Assembly (NCBI GenBank): GCA_964020055.1
Contig: OZ026533.1
Span: forward strand, 558,001 to 622,000
From: G964020055 sp964020055
GTDB lineage: Bacteria; Pseudomonadota; Alphaproteobacteria; WRAU01; Hepatincolaceae
Direction: 5' to 3'
DNA length: 64,000 bases
The first letter of the stretch is position 1, and the number at the start of each line of letters is the position of its first letter. Positions 1 to 8,569 of this stretch are shown here, piece after piece. Under the pieces are notes generated by a model that was not told the DNA's origin, did no database searches, and was given only the letters and a program-made list of their open reading frames with translations. The translations under genes and the position numbers were made by a program.

Positions 1-189
1 ATAAAAAAATGGAAAATTTTTCGTATATTTAACATAAAACCCATCTCTATTTTATTTGTTTTACAAATAAAATAACCCAAATTTGAAAATAATAATATCG
101 ATTATAATTATATTATAAATCACACGCCAGTTCAATATTTATATTCCAACAGGATACATCAATATATTTGAAAATATAGCGTATTACTT
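1..189. other. Intergenic region at the left edge
   Basis: No coding frame or RNA gene was recognised here. The sequence is almost pure A/T. It contains an 11-bp inverted repeat with a 3-nt loop at 49-73, which could be the terminator of a gene left of the window, although it has no strong T-run after it. Confidence 0.5.
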
Positions 190-229
190 AATAGATTATA
201 CACTAATATATATTAGTGTATAATCTATT
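190..229. repeat. Perfect 40-nt palindrome upstream of apt
   Basis: Bases 190-209 are the exact reverse complement of 210-229, with no spacer. On the plus strand a short T-run follows (to about 232), so RNA made rightwards would form a terminator-like hairpin. It ends about 30 nt before the apt start chosen here. It could be a terminator for a gene to the left, a cruciform-type operator for apt, or both. The sequence alone does not decide. Confidence 0.7.
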
Positions 230-260
230 TTTGATAAGTAAAATTATAAGGCAAAATAAT

Positions 261-782
261 ATGATAAAAAATATAAAAGATAATCTTGCTATTATAGAAG
301 GTTTTCCTAAAAAAGGAATATCCTTTTATGATATCTGCCCTTTGATGTATAATCCTGTTATTTGGAAAGAAACCATAGAAGAAATTTCAAAATTAGTTAA
401 TAAATATAAACCAGATGTTATAGTAGCTTTAGAAGCTAGAGGTTTTGTTTTAGGAGCACCTGTTGCTTTTAATTTAAATACAAGTTTTGTTATGATAAGA
501 AAATCTGGAAAACTGCCTGGAGAAATTATTTCATATACTTATGATTTAGAATATGGTCAAGATACATTACAAATTCAAAAGAATTCTATCAAAAAAGACC
601 AAAAAATACTTATATTAGATGATGTTGTTGCAACTTCAGGAACTATGCTTGCTGCATATGAACTTGTAAATAAATGTCTTGGGAAAGTTGTTGCAGGTGT
701 TGCATTATTAGAAATTACTGGTTTACAACCTAGAAATAAAATAGAAAAATTATTTCCTTTAGATACTTTAATAAAGGTATAA
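261..782 (+). CDS. apt: Adenine phosphoribosyltransferase
   Basis: Cytosolic purine salvage enzyme that joins adenine and PRPP to give AMP and pyrophosphate. The 173-residue product has the type I phosphoribosyltransferase fold. The PRPP-binding loop is at about residues 117-129, reading ILILDDVVATSGTM, and the adenine-enzyme signature ALEARGF is at about 56-62. The open frame extends upstream to an ATG at 216, but that start lies inside the palindrome at 190-229. The ATG at 261 follows a purine-rich AAGG a few bases upstream and gives the usual family length, so it is preferred. The gene stands alone and ends at a bidirectional terminator shared with the convergent MscS-like gene. Salvage of a host purine base fits a reduced genome. 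Confidence 0.93.
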   Translation: MIKNIKDNLAIIEGFPKKGISFYDICPLMYNPVIWKETIEEISKLVNKYKPDVIVALEARGFVLGAPVAFNLNTSFVMIRKSGKLPGEIISYTYDLEYGQDTLQIQKNSIKKDQKILILDDVVATSGTMLAAYELVNKCLGKVVAGVALLEITGLQPRNKIEKLFPLDTLIKV

Positions 783-787
783 AAAAA

Positions 788-815
788 GGATCAGTTGTAA
801 CTGATCCTTTTTTTT
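788..815. terminator. Bidirectional terminator between apt and the MscS-like gene
   Basis: A 9-bp inverted repeat (788-796 with 799-807) is followed by eight T residues on the plus strand and preceded by a run of A (781-787). It can therefore act as an intrinsic terminator for both converging genes. Confidence 0.88.
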
Positions 816-817
816 AT

Positions 818-2986
818 TTAATTATTTATTACTTTTAATGAGTTTTCATTTTGAGTAACTATTTTTAAATGTTCATAATATAAAGCCTTAGCTTCAAGCT
901 CTTTACCTGTTTTATAATATAAGTCTATACTAATTGTCATTTTATCAGATGTATAATTGGTTATACCTAAAACCTTCATGTTTCCTTTATATAAAATAGA
1001 AGAAGATTTTTTATCTTTATACATTGAATCTGTTATTACTTTTATATCTGTAACAACATCATCATAATTTGCTGTATTATCTACAACAAAATCTAAGCGT
1101 GTTGCAGATACTGCTGCATTTTTTGCAACAATTAAACCAATAGATGCTGTAGGTATTAAACTTAAATTTCCATTTCCCCATCTTACTTTTACATAAACTA
1201 TAGAAATATCTTCTACAATCCCATCTTGTCCTGAAATAATAACATTGTCATTTACTCGGAAACCACCAGATAGAATATTCATAATAACTCTTACAAAACT
1301 CGCTATTATATCTTTGAAACCTAAAGTCACAACTAAAGTTAGCATACCAGTACTAGCAAGTAGAGCAGAAAAACTTGCTCCGAAAAAGTAAGATACAAAA
1401 GTAAAATATATAATACCAACAGCTATTATATATGGTTTATATAATAATATAATTATAGATAAATATTTATTTAATTTTTCTTTATCATTATAGACTTTTA
1501 TTAATAAAGAATTTATTAATTCTTTAACAAAAATCAATAAAGCAACTATCATAAAAAATGGAATGATAAAATTAAAAATATATTTACCTATACTAGTATT
1601 GATTGCATTTACTACATTGTCTAATAGTAAAATATGTAATATAAAATCTAAATTTAAACCAATACATACAAACAATAAAAGTACAAGAAGTGATGTAATA
1701 ACTAATACATATGAATCTAATGCAAGTCTTGGTTGTAATTTGGAATAAAATTTTTCATTCATAAATATATTAGATAAAAATTTATTTCTATTTTCAATAT
1801 ATAAAGAAATCATACGGGTTACAATGTTATAAATACTTAATGTTAATATTAAACACAACATACAATATAAAAGTTTATTAGGTACAAAAATTGAGCTTTT
1901 AAAGTCACTTTGTGTAATATAAATTATTCCTGTGATTGTTATAATTAATATAATTACAGTATAACAGGCTTTATATAGAAAACCATATGTTGTTTTATCA
2001 TCTTCTTCTAATACTGCTTTAAACATATGAGCTTCATGGTAAGCGTAATCTATATTTTTTAAAATATAAAAATTCACAACTATCCACAACATCACTATGA
2101 TTGTTTTAATAAAATACCCTAATTGATACTCTGTTATTCCTACTATTGCTACAAGTAATGCATAAAACAAATAACATAAACCATAATATAACCTAGATAA
2201 TTTAATTGCTTTTTTATGGTATGTTTGATTGTTATTATCTCCTAAGGGAATATTTGTAACATGTATAACTATTTTAAATATAGGGAATACTACTGCAAAT
2301 AATAATATTGGAAACCAAATATCAGCTTCAATAGGTAAAAATTTTGATGTTATATAAGTTATTATAAAAACCCCTAAAGAACTTATACTTACTCCAATAA
2401 ATGAGTAAAATATGTATTTTAGCAATATAAAGGTTATATTTTTTATACTATATTGGGAAATTTGTTCGGAATCTGTGTTTAATATTGTTATTTTTTTTTC
2501 ATAATTTCTTCTCAAAAAATTATAGACAATTTCAGAACAAAGCATCATACCAATTAAAATTACAAAAATGTAAGATATTGGAATAATGTTATGAAAAAGA
2601 ATACTTATATTCTGAACTAAATTAATAAAGTAGTCTAAAACTATATTTTTTAAATTTTGCATTAAAAAATTATCTTTTTTTTCTTCTTTAACTTTAGAAA
2701 CAGATATATTTTGGTTATCTAATACATTCTGTACGTCTTCCTTTTTCGTATTATTGACATTTTCTAAAACTTTAATTAAATCTTTTGTTTGATCTGGATT
2801 TTTTAATATTGATAACAAACTATTTACAGCTTCATTGTTAACTTTTTCTTCTGTAACTTTTTCTTCTGCATATAAACTGCCAATAAGTATTAAAAAACTT
2901 AACGTTAAAAGTAATACCTTTTTATATAACCCCACAGTAAACCCCTTGTTCTTATTAATTCTTCTTTTATATGATATAGTAATCAT
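818..2986 (-). CDS. Large MscS-family mechanosensitive channel
   Basis: Inner-membrane protein of 722 residues, predicted to relieve hypo-osmotic stress by opening an ion pore under tension. An N-terminal signal-like hydrophobic stretch (about 20-40) is followed by a short charged periplasmic segment and many membrane segments. The MscS core is at about 535-690: a glycine/alanine-rich pore helix, then the beta domain with GGFRVNDNVIISGQDGIVEDI. At 722 residues it is much longer than E. coli MscS (286) and shorter than MscK (about 1,100), so it belongs to the large multi-helix MscS-like group. The exact subfamily is not resolved. The start gives a basic N-terminus ahead of the hydrophobic stretch. 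Confidence 0.9.
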   Translation of the reverse strand: MITISYKRRINKNKGFTVGLYKKVLLLTLSFLILIGSLYAEEKVTEEKVNNEAVNSLLSILKNPDQTKDLIKVLENVNNTKKEDVQNVLDNQNISVSKVKEEKKDNFLMQNLKNIVLDYFINLVQNISILFHNIIPISYIFVILIGMMLCSEIVYNFLRRNYEKKITILNTDSEQISQYSIKNITFILLKYIFYSFIGVSISSLGVFIITYITSKFLPIEADIWFPILLFAVVFPIFKIVIHVTNIPLGDNNNQTYHKKAIKLSRLYYGLCYLFYALLVAIVGITEYQLGYFIKTIIVMLWIVVNFYILKNIDYAYHEAHMFKAVLEEDDKTTYGFLYKACYTVIILIITITGIIYITQSDFKSSIFVPNKLLYCMLCLILTLSIYNIVTRMISLYIENRNKFLSNIFMNEKFYSKLQPRLALDSYVLVITSLLVLLLFVCIGLNLDFILHILLLDNVVNAINTSIGKYIFNFIIPFFMIVALLIFVKELINSLLIKVYNDKEKLNKYLSIIILLYKPYIIAVGIIYFTFVSYFFGASFSALLASTGMLTLVVTLGFKDIIASFVRVIMNILSGGFRVNDNVIISGQDGIVEDISIVYVKVRWGNGNLSLIPTASIGLIVAKNAAVSATRLDFVVDNTANYDDVVTDIKVITDSMYKDKKSSSILYKGNMKVLGITNYTSDKMTISIDLYYKTGKELEAKALYYEHLKIVTQNENSLKVINN

Positions 2987-3074
2987 AATATTATTAATAT
3001 ATCATATAAAAGCTGAATATTGGTATATCTAAGGTTTTATAAAAACAACTAAGAGATATAAAAAGAAGAAAACT

Positions 3075-4139
3075 ATGTTAATTATATTTGTAATAGCCTA
3101 CTTTATTATTAAAAATTTGATCAGGATAGCTATAATCATAGCAGTTTTGAAAAAAGAACGGTATTTTCAAGGTAGAAATATTAGTTATTTCAACGGGGAA
3201 ACTTTTTTACCATTACACAAAAATAATCTTGGTAAAGTTAGCAAAAAAAAATTATTTAAATTTTTGTTTGCTAGAAAAAAAATTTGGCCTAAGGTAGAAA
3301 TTGAACCTATCTCTGTGCCTAAAAATATTGTTGATAATGACATACATATTAGTTACATAAATCATTGTACTTTTTTACTTCAAACAAAAAAATTTAATAT
3401 AATTACGGATCCTGTGTTTTCTGATATAGCAGGACTATATAATTTGATTGGTGTTAAACGTTGCCATAAACCACCTATAGAAATTTGTGATTTACCTAAA
3501 ATAGATTATATTCTTTTAAGCCATAACCATTATGATCATATGGATATTACAAGCATAAAAAAAATATGCAAAAATAATCGTTGCACAATTGTAACTCCTG
3601 CAGGAAATGATTATATTTTACATAAATATAATCGTTCATTACAAATATATTCTTTATTGTGGAATGATGCATTACATGTTAAAAAACATAATTTAAAAAT
3701 TATCTTAGATAAATCTTACCATTGGAGTAAAAGAAATCTATTTGATAATAATAAAGCGCTTTGGGGAAGCTTCATAATTCAAATAAACAATAAAAAAATC
3801 TTTTTCTCTGGTGATACGGCTTGGGCTCATGAAGGGGCAATTTTTAAAGATATATACAGTCGATATGGTGCTATGGACTTATCTTTCTTACCTATAGGTA
3901 GCTATGAGCCAAGAGATATTTTGAAATATGCACATGTTAATCCAGAAGAATCGGTTTTAATACATAATTTACTACATAGCAAGCAATCTTTATCTATGCA
4001 TCACGGCACATTTTGTTTATCCAAAGAAAGTTATGATCAACCATATATTGACCTAGAAGAAGCAAAAATAAAGTATAATCTAGAAAAAGAAGCTTTTTTA
4101 GGAATTAAGCCTGGTTATCAAACAATATACAAATGCTAA
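3075..4139 (+). CDS. Membrane-anchored metallo-beta-lactamase-fold hydrolase (NAPE-PLD/UlaG-like)
   Basis: A 354-residue protein with an N-terminal hydrophobic segment (about 1-25) and a metallo-beta-lactamase-fold hydrolase domain. The zinc-binding motif HNHYDHMD is near residue 150, a downstream ligand region FFSGDTAW near 245, and a final histidine motif MHHG near 310. The layout resembles the N-acyl-phosphatidylethanolamine phospholipase D/UlaG-like branch. Members of that branch act on phospholipids or other phosphodiesters, and the substrate here is unknown. Its last 4 bases overlap the end of the convergent bcp gene. The fold is certain. The phospholipase role is only a possibility. 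Confidence 0.85.
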   Translation: MLIIFVIAYFIIKNLIRIAIIIAVLKKERYFQGRNISYFNGETFLPLHKNNLGKVSKKKLFKFLFARKKIWPKVEIEPISVPKNIVDNDIHISYINHCTFLLQTKKFNIITDPVFSDIAGLYNLIGVKRCHKPPIEICDLPKIDYILLSHNHYDHMDITSIKKICKNNRCTIVTPAGNDYILHKYNRSLQIYSLLWNDALHVKKHNLKIILDKSYHWSKRNLFDNNKALWGSFIIQINNKKIFFSGDTAWAHEGAIFKDIYSRYGAMDLSFLPIGSYEPRDILKYAHVNPEESVLIHNLLHSKQSLSMHHGTFCLSKESYDQPYIDLEEAKIKYNLEKEAFLGIKPGYQTIYKC

Positions 4140-4588
4140 TTATCTTTCATTGCTTCTATAACTTCTTTAACATGGTTTTTAACATTTACAGAATACCAAG
4201 CTTTTTTTATTGTTCCATCTTTATTAATTAAAAAAGTACTTCTTATTAATTTAGAATCATCTGTTGTAGCTTCAAACTTTTTTGCAATATTTAAGTCCGT
4301 ATCTACTAAAAGAGGAATTTTTATATCATATTTTTGTTGGAATTTTATGTGTGATGCTATATCATCTTTGCTTAATCCAAAAACTGCTGCATTAGGAATG
4401 GTTGAAAAGTCTTTAGAAAAATCTATAGCTTCTATAGTACATCCTGGAGTGTCATCTTTTGGATAAAAATATAAAACAACAAATTCATTGTTGTTTAATA
4501 TATCTTTTAAAGAATATGTAATTTCTTTTTGGTTTTTATCTACACCCTGTGCTATAAACAATGGTGCTTTAGATCCTTTTTCTAACAT
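4136..4588 (-). CDS. bcp: Thioredoxin-dependent peroxiredoxin (Bcp/PrxQ type)
   Basis: A 150-residue cytosolic peroxidase that reduces hydrogen peroxide and organic hydroperoxides. The active-site motif YPKDDTPGCT places the peroxidatic cysteine at residue 50. The second cysteine that many Bcp proteins carry five residues later (CxxxxC) is absent, with isoleucine-aspartate in that stretch, and no other cysteine is visible. It should therefore work as a 1-Cys enzyme, with the intermediate resolved by an outside thiol such as thioredoxin or glutathione. The length is normal for the family. It converges on the hydrolase gene with a 4-bp overlap of the 3' ends. Confidence 0.93.
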   Translation of the reverse strand: MLEKGSKAPLFIAQGVDKNQKEITYSLKDILNNNEFVVLYFYPKDDTPGCTIEAIDFSKDFSTIPNAAVFGLSKDDIASHIKFQQKYDIKIPLLVDTDLNIAKKFEATTDDSKLIRSTFLINKDGTIKKAWYSVNVKNHVKEVIEAMKDN

Positions 4589-4609
4589 TTGTTTTTCCTT
4601 AATTTTATT

Positions 4610-5296
4610 TTAGTTTTTACTAAATTGACTGATTAACATAGAAAATTCTTTGAGCTCACATTCAAATGATAATTGCTTCATTACACCTTTATTTGTATTT
4701 AAAACTATATTATAAGTATTAGCTATCATACTTATTATATAACGTATTTTATATTTAAGCTCAATATAAGTACGCAAATCACCTGTAAAGTTAACAATTA
4801 TACAGTGCGATAAAGTATATGTTTGATAATGTGAAACTACTTTGATTCCCATATCGAGCATTGCAGCTACTATTTCCCCTCTTACATCCCTATAAACATC
4901 TAATACAAACATATTGCTTTCTGTATCTGTATGTAGTTCAAATTCAAAATATAAAGTTGCATTTTTGGCTTGGAATTCCTGAAGTGTATATAACTCTTTG
5001 TCATGTGTAAGAAAAACTAAAGTTTTATGAGCTAAAAATAAGTCAATAAAAGCTTCCTGAATATTTAAAGTCGCAACGCTACGTTTTTGGCCTCTAATTA
5101 TAGGGTTGAATTCTTGAATGTCTGAATTTTTAAAAAATTTTTCTAAATTCAAAGATTTTACTGGGTAAGATATAGTTATCCAATTAATTTCATCATTATT
5201 TTTAGTTGCAATTCTTAAATCAATTGTTGTGATTTCATTTTCTTCTATAATAGAAAGCAATTCTTTATGTTCAAATATTTCTGTAGTTTCTGACAA
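4610..5296 (-). CDS. Degenerate glutamine-synthetase-like protein (no catalytic residues)
   Basis: A 228-residue protein with no intact enzymatic motif, but its two halves follow bacterial GlnA in order. Residues 11-100 track the GlnA N-terminal beta-grasp: an IDLRIATKNNDEINWITI stretch corresponds to the VDLRFTDTKGKEQHVTI region, then KFF, then IDLFLAHKTLVF matching IDPFFADSTLII. Residues 115-200 track the start of the catalytic domain: YRDVRGEIVAAMLDMGIKVVSH aligns with [22 protein letters not shown]. The metal-binding EPEFF and HHEVA motifs are replaced, and the C-terminal half of the roughly 470-residue enzyme is missing. It is probably a non-catalytic remnant or regulatory paralogue. The homology was judged by eye. 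It lies just upstream of bcp on the same strand (about 20 nt gap) and may share its transcript. Confidence 0.6.
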   Translation of the reverse strand: MSETTEIFEHKELLSIIEENEITTIDLRIATKNNDEINWITISYPVKSLNLEKFFKNSDIQEFNPIIRGQKRSVATLNIQEAFIDLFLAHKTLVFLTHDKELYTLQEFQAKNATLYFEFELHTDTESNMFVLDVYRDVRGEIVAAMLDMGIKVVSHYQTYTLSHCIIVNFTGDLRTYIELKYKIRYIISMIANTYNIVLNTNKGVMKQLSFECELKEFSMLISQFSKN

Positions 5297-5359
5297 AATT
5301 AGCCTTCCTTATTTTAATTTATATAGCGTATATAATAACATATTTTATCTATGAATTTT

Positions 5360-5388
5360 TAGACTAATTAATAGATTTGAAGTATAAT
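5360..5388 (+). promoter_or_regulatory. Possible sigma-70 promoter for the lipoprotein gene
   Basis: TAGACT and a perfect TATAAT are separated by 17 nt, about 60 nt upstream of the ATG at 5451. The -35 matches TTGACA at four of six positions. Confidence 0.4.
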
Positions 5389-5450
5389 ATTGAAATCACG
5401 TATGTTATATTTAATGCGTGTAATTTTCAATACTAACAAATGTAATAATA

Positions 5451-7181
5451 ATGAGTATGAGCGTTTTTTTTAAAATATTTAAGATTTTGAATGTTTTTTT
5501 AATTTTAATTTTAGTTTCTTGTTCATCAAAAAACATCAAAAAAGAGAATGTAAATTCTCAAAATCCTTCTGAACAAAATAAACTTGTAATACCGAATTCA
5601 AATACTAACGATATAAGTAGTACAGTAATAAAAAAAGTTGATATAAATAAAGAAAAAACAACTGATAACTTAATCAAGGTTACTGAAAAAGAAAATAATA
5701 ATATTATAAATGTTCCTTATTCTAAAAATTCTAGCTATGAAAATATAACCAAGTTTGGGGTTTCTTCTTCTACTTCAAGTTTAATATCTAATGGGTTGAT
5801 TGTTGTAGATGGTTTATATTTTACCGATATTTCTTCAATAAAACAAAAAAACAACCCAATACTGATAACTGCAATTGACGATAAAAATGTAAATTCTCAA
5901 AATTATATAAAAACATATTTTCCTTCTTCTACAACATTAGCCATTTCGAAATTTAAATCAAAAAATAAAATTTCTCCTGCTGAAATAATAGGTTTTGCAA
6001 ATTATATCGGAGCAAATACTGTTGTTGTTAAAGCTTTTTATGTAAAAGAACTTTCAGCATATGTTTATGAGATTTCTTTTGTATCTACTAATTTGAATAA
6101 AGGTTACTGGAATAATACTATAAAAGACTCAGAGCCTATTGAAAATACTTTGAAATTTTTAAGATTAGATAATTTAAATAGTTTTTTGAATGTCACAGCA
6201 CCATTAAGTACTAATAAAGACAAGCTTCCTTCTTCTGAAAACAAAAATGAAACTAAAAAAGATATAACTACTAATTCAGATAATAAAGAAAATATCACTA
6301 AAACAAATAATTTAGATACAGAAAGCACTACAAATAAACCTGCTGAAGATACTTTATTACTTAATGAAGAACTTGCTGATGTTGCTGCTTCTATCGAAGA
6401 GATAGCCTCTTCTGTAAAAGAAAAAACTACTACAGAGAAAGATCCTAAAAAACAAAGCGATCAAAAAAATAAGGGCAATACAAAAGAAAATCCTTTATTT
6501 TTAACACCAAAAAAAGTTTTGAACGATGTTAATGAAAGTGCAAAAGATAATGATAAATATCAATTTGCTGAGGACTTAACTTCTTTACAAAAAAAATTAA
6601 TAGCTTTTCGAATGGAAACTGTTGTTGGATATTGGGTTGATATTTTAAGTAATGAAATATATGAAATATTATTAACCGAAAAAGCAAATAAAAATAATGA
6701 TTTTAAATCTGTTTATTCAGGTTATATCATATTAAATGATACTAAATATATGAAACAAAAATTAAATCTTTTTGCTCGTTGGAAATCAGAAGATCTTGTT
6801 TTCCAATTCAAAATAGATGGTTCTAAAGCTTTTTTCATCAACAATAACAAAATGATTAATAATGCTATGATAAATGTATTTAATGCTAAAGGCTTAATTA
6901 CAATCTCAATACCTAATGGCAGAAACATATATCTAGCTCCTTTAATTGCTAATCTAAAGCCCGAAGTATATAATTATTTTTATCTGCCTATAAAAGATCA
7001 GTACAATAATAAATCACCTGAAGCTATCAGAAAAGAAAAAATAAATATATCTGATATTGATCCGATTGTAATTGATAATTATTCTTCTAATGCTGCCGTT
7101 AATAGTACTGGTGCCTTTATATTAGGAAGTTTTTCTTTTGTTACGATTATTGCATTGTTTTTTCTTGGTATAAATATTTAA
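5451..7181 (+). CDS. Lipoprotein with disordered middle and C-terminal membrane segment
   Basis: A 576-residue protein of unknown function. The N-terminus is a lipoprotein signal ending in a lipobox LVSC (cysteine near residue 24), followed by Asn/Ser/Lys-rich low-complexity sequence. Two blocks look folded: about 95-240, and about 385-535, which is rich in hydrophobic-aromatic alternation. The segment between them is charged and repetitive (Lys, Asn, Thr, Glu). The last 25 or so residues form a hydrophobic segment (GAFILGSFSFVTIIALFF) that looks like a transmembrane helix. No family was recognised. The gene is flanked by noncoding stretches and appears monocistronic. A protein held by lipid at one end and by a membrane helix at the other could bridge or tether envelope layers, but that is inference. 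Confidence 0.8.
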   Translation: MSMSVFFKIFKILNVFLILILVSCSSKNIKKENVNSQNPSEQNKLVIPNSNTNDISSTVIKKVDINKEKTTDNLIKVTEKENNNIINVPYSKNSSYENITKFGVSSSTSSLISNGLIVVDGLYFTDISSIKQKNNPILITAIDDKNVNSQNYIKTYFPSSTTLAISKFKSKNKISPAEIIGFANYIGANTVVVKAFYVKELSAYVYEISFVSTNLNKGYWNNTIKDSEPIENTLKFLRLDNLNSFLNVTAPLSTNKDKLPSSENKNETKKDITTNSDNKENITKTNNLDTESTTNKPAEDTLLLNEELADVAASIEEIASSVKEKTTTEKDPKKQSDQKNKGNTKENPLFLTPKKVLNDVNESAKDNDKYQFAEDLTSLQKKLIAFRMETVVGYWVDILSNEIYEILLTEKANKNNDFKSVYSGYIILNDTKYMKQKLNLFARWKSEDLVFQFKIDGSKAFFINNNKMINNAMINVFNAKGLITISIPNGRNIYLAPLIANLKPEVYNYFYLPIKDQYNNKSPEAIRKEKINISDIDPIVIDNYSSNAAVNSTGAFILGSFSFVTIIALFFLGINI

Positions 7182-7344
7182 ATTGAAATTTTTTACTCAA
7201 AGCAAATGTAATTTAAAAAACTATTATTAGTGTGATCATTTAACTATGTTCACTATAACAATAAATAATGTTACTATAATACTTATAAAACTTTTTTATA
7301 AACCAGATTTGTTTTAAAATACAAAAATCAATAACGAGGATATA

Positions 7345-8517
7345 ATGCAATCAAAAAAAATGTCATATAAAATATGGTTTATAATATTAGCTAATATTAT
7401 GTTAATTAGTAATTATTTGTTTGCTGATAATAACATTGCTATTCCTAAGCAATTATTAAATCCTAAAAATTTACCTCTTGAATATAAAATCGGGCAAATG
7501 TTAATGGTAGGTATAGATGGAGATGTAATTTCTGAAGAGATAAAAAATTATATAAAAGTTTATAATATTGGTGGTGTTATATTATTTAATCATTCTACTA
7601 ATAATGAAAAAAAAGGTAATTTGGTTAATCCAAAACAATTAGAAAAATTAACCTCTGATATTCAAAATATATCTCGTATAAAACTATTTATTTCTATAGA
7701 TCAGGAAGGTGGGAAAATAACAAGGCTTAAAGAAGCTGATAAAATTTGGAATATCTCTACTCCTTCACATAAAGCCCTTGGAGATAGCGATAATCAACAA
7801 TATATATATGACCAAGCATTTCAAATGGCTTTATCGCTTGCTTCATATGGTATAAACATGAATTTTGCACCTGTTGTTGATGTCAATGTTAATCCAGATA
7901 ATCCTATTATTGCTAAGTATGATAGATCATTTTCATCTAATCCTAATAAAGTTATAAGAGATGCAAAGATGTTCATTAAAGGTCAAACTGACGCTGGTAT
8001 AATCTCTGTAATTAAACATTTCCCAGGTCACGGTAGCTCAGCAACTGATTCCCATTTAGGTACAGTTGATGTGACAAATACTTACCAAGATTATGAAATC
8101 AAACCTTTCAAGACTATTCTTACAGATCCTAATTATAAAGGTGCTGTTATGAGCGCACATATATTTAATAAAAATATAGATGATAAACTACCTGCAAGCC
8201 TATCATATAATTTTATTACTAAAATACTTAGAGAGGAATTTAAATTTGACGGTGTGGTATTTTCAGATGATCTAAAAATGAAAGCTATAGAAGATAATTT
8301 CACTTTAGAAGAAGCTTTAGTTGATGTTGTTAATTCAGGCTCCGATGTAATTATATATTCAAATCAAATAGGTAAATGTGATAATGCTTTTGTGAAAAAA
8401 GCAGTCAATATTATCGCTAAAAATGTAAAAGAAGGTAAAATTCCTTCTTATAGGATTGATGAATCTTATTTAAGAATTATAAAACTAAAACAAGCTATGT
8501 TATATAACAATAACTAA
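7345..8517 (+). CDS. nagZ: Exported NagZ-like beta-N-acetylhexosaminidase (GH3)
   Basis: Glycoside hydrolase family 3 enzyme (390 residues) that should cleave terminal N-acetylglucosamine from peptidoglycan fragments. The family motif KHFPGHG is at 224-230, the catalytic-dyad histidine at 237 in TDSHL, and the nucleophile region FSDDLKM at about 307-312. The substrate-pocket motif DQEGG is near 119-123. Unlike the cytosolic E. coli enzyme, this one has a convincing signal peptide: basic start, hydrophobic 10-25, then a FADN cleavage region. It is therefore predicted to act in the periplasm. SD-like GAGGA precedes the ATG. A perfect 12-bp-stem terminator follows at once. Confidence 0.9.
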   Translation: MQSKKMSYKIWFIILANIMLISNYLFADNNIAIPKQLLNPKNLPLEYKIGQMLMVGIDGDVISEEIKNYIKVYNIGGVILFNHSTNNEKKGNLVNPKQLEKLTSDIQNISRIKLFISIDQEGGKITRLKEADKIWNISTPSHKALGDSDNQQYIYDQAFQMALSLASYGINMNFAPVVDVNVNPDNPIIAKYDRSFSSNPNKVIRDAKMFIKGQTDAGIISVIKHFPGHGSSATDSHLGTVDVTNTYQDYEIKPFKTILTDPNYKGAVMSAHIFNKNIDDKLPASLSYNFITKILREEFKFDGVVFSDDLKMKAIEDNFTLEEALVDVVNSGSDVIIYSNQIGKCDNAFVKKAVNIIAKNVKEGKIPSYRIDESYLRIIKLKQAMLYNNN

Positions 8518-8522
8518 ACAAT

Positions 8523-8557
8523 AAAGAGGTATGTATCAACATACCTCTTTTTATTTT
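8523..8557 (+). terminator. Intrinsic terminator after the NagZ-like gene
   Basis: A perfect 12-bp stem (8523-8534 with 8539-8550) with loop ATCA and a T-rich tail. An ATG at 8531 inside this hairpin is in frame with rmuC but is unlikely to be used. Confidence 0.92.
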
Positions 8558-8569
8558 TGTGAACTAAAA

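Noticed and set aside
8531..8569. Upstream in-frame start of rmuC
   Set aside because: The ATG lies within the stem of the preceding gene's terminator. The ATG at 8570 is the better choice.
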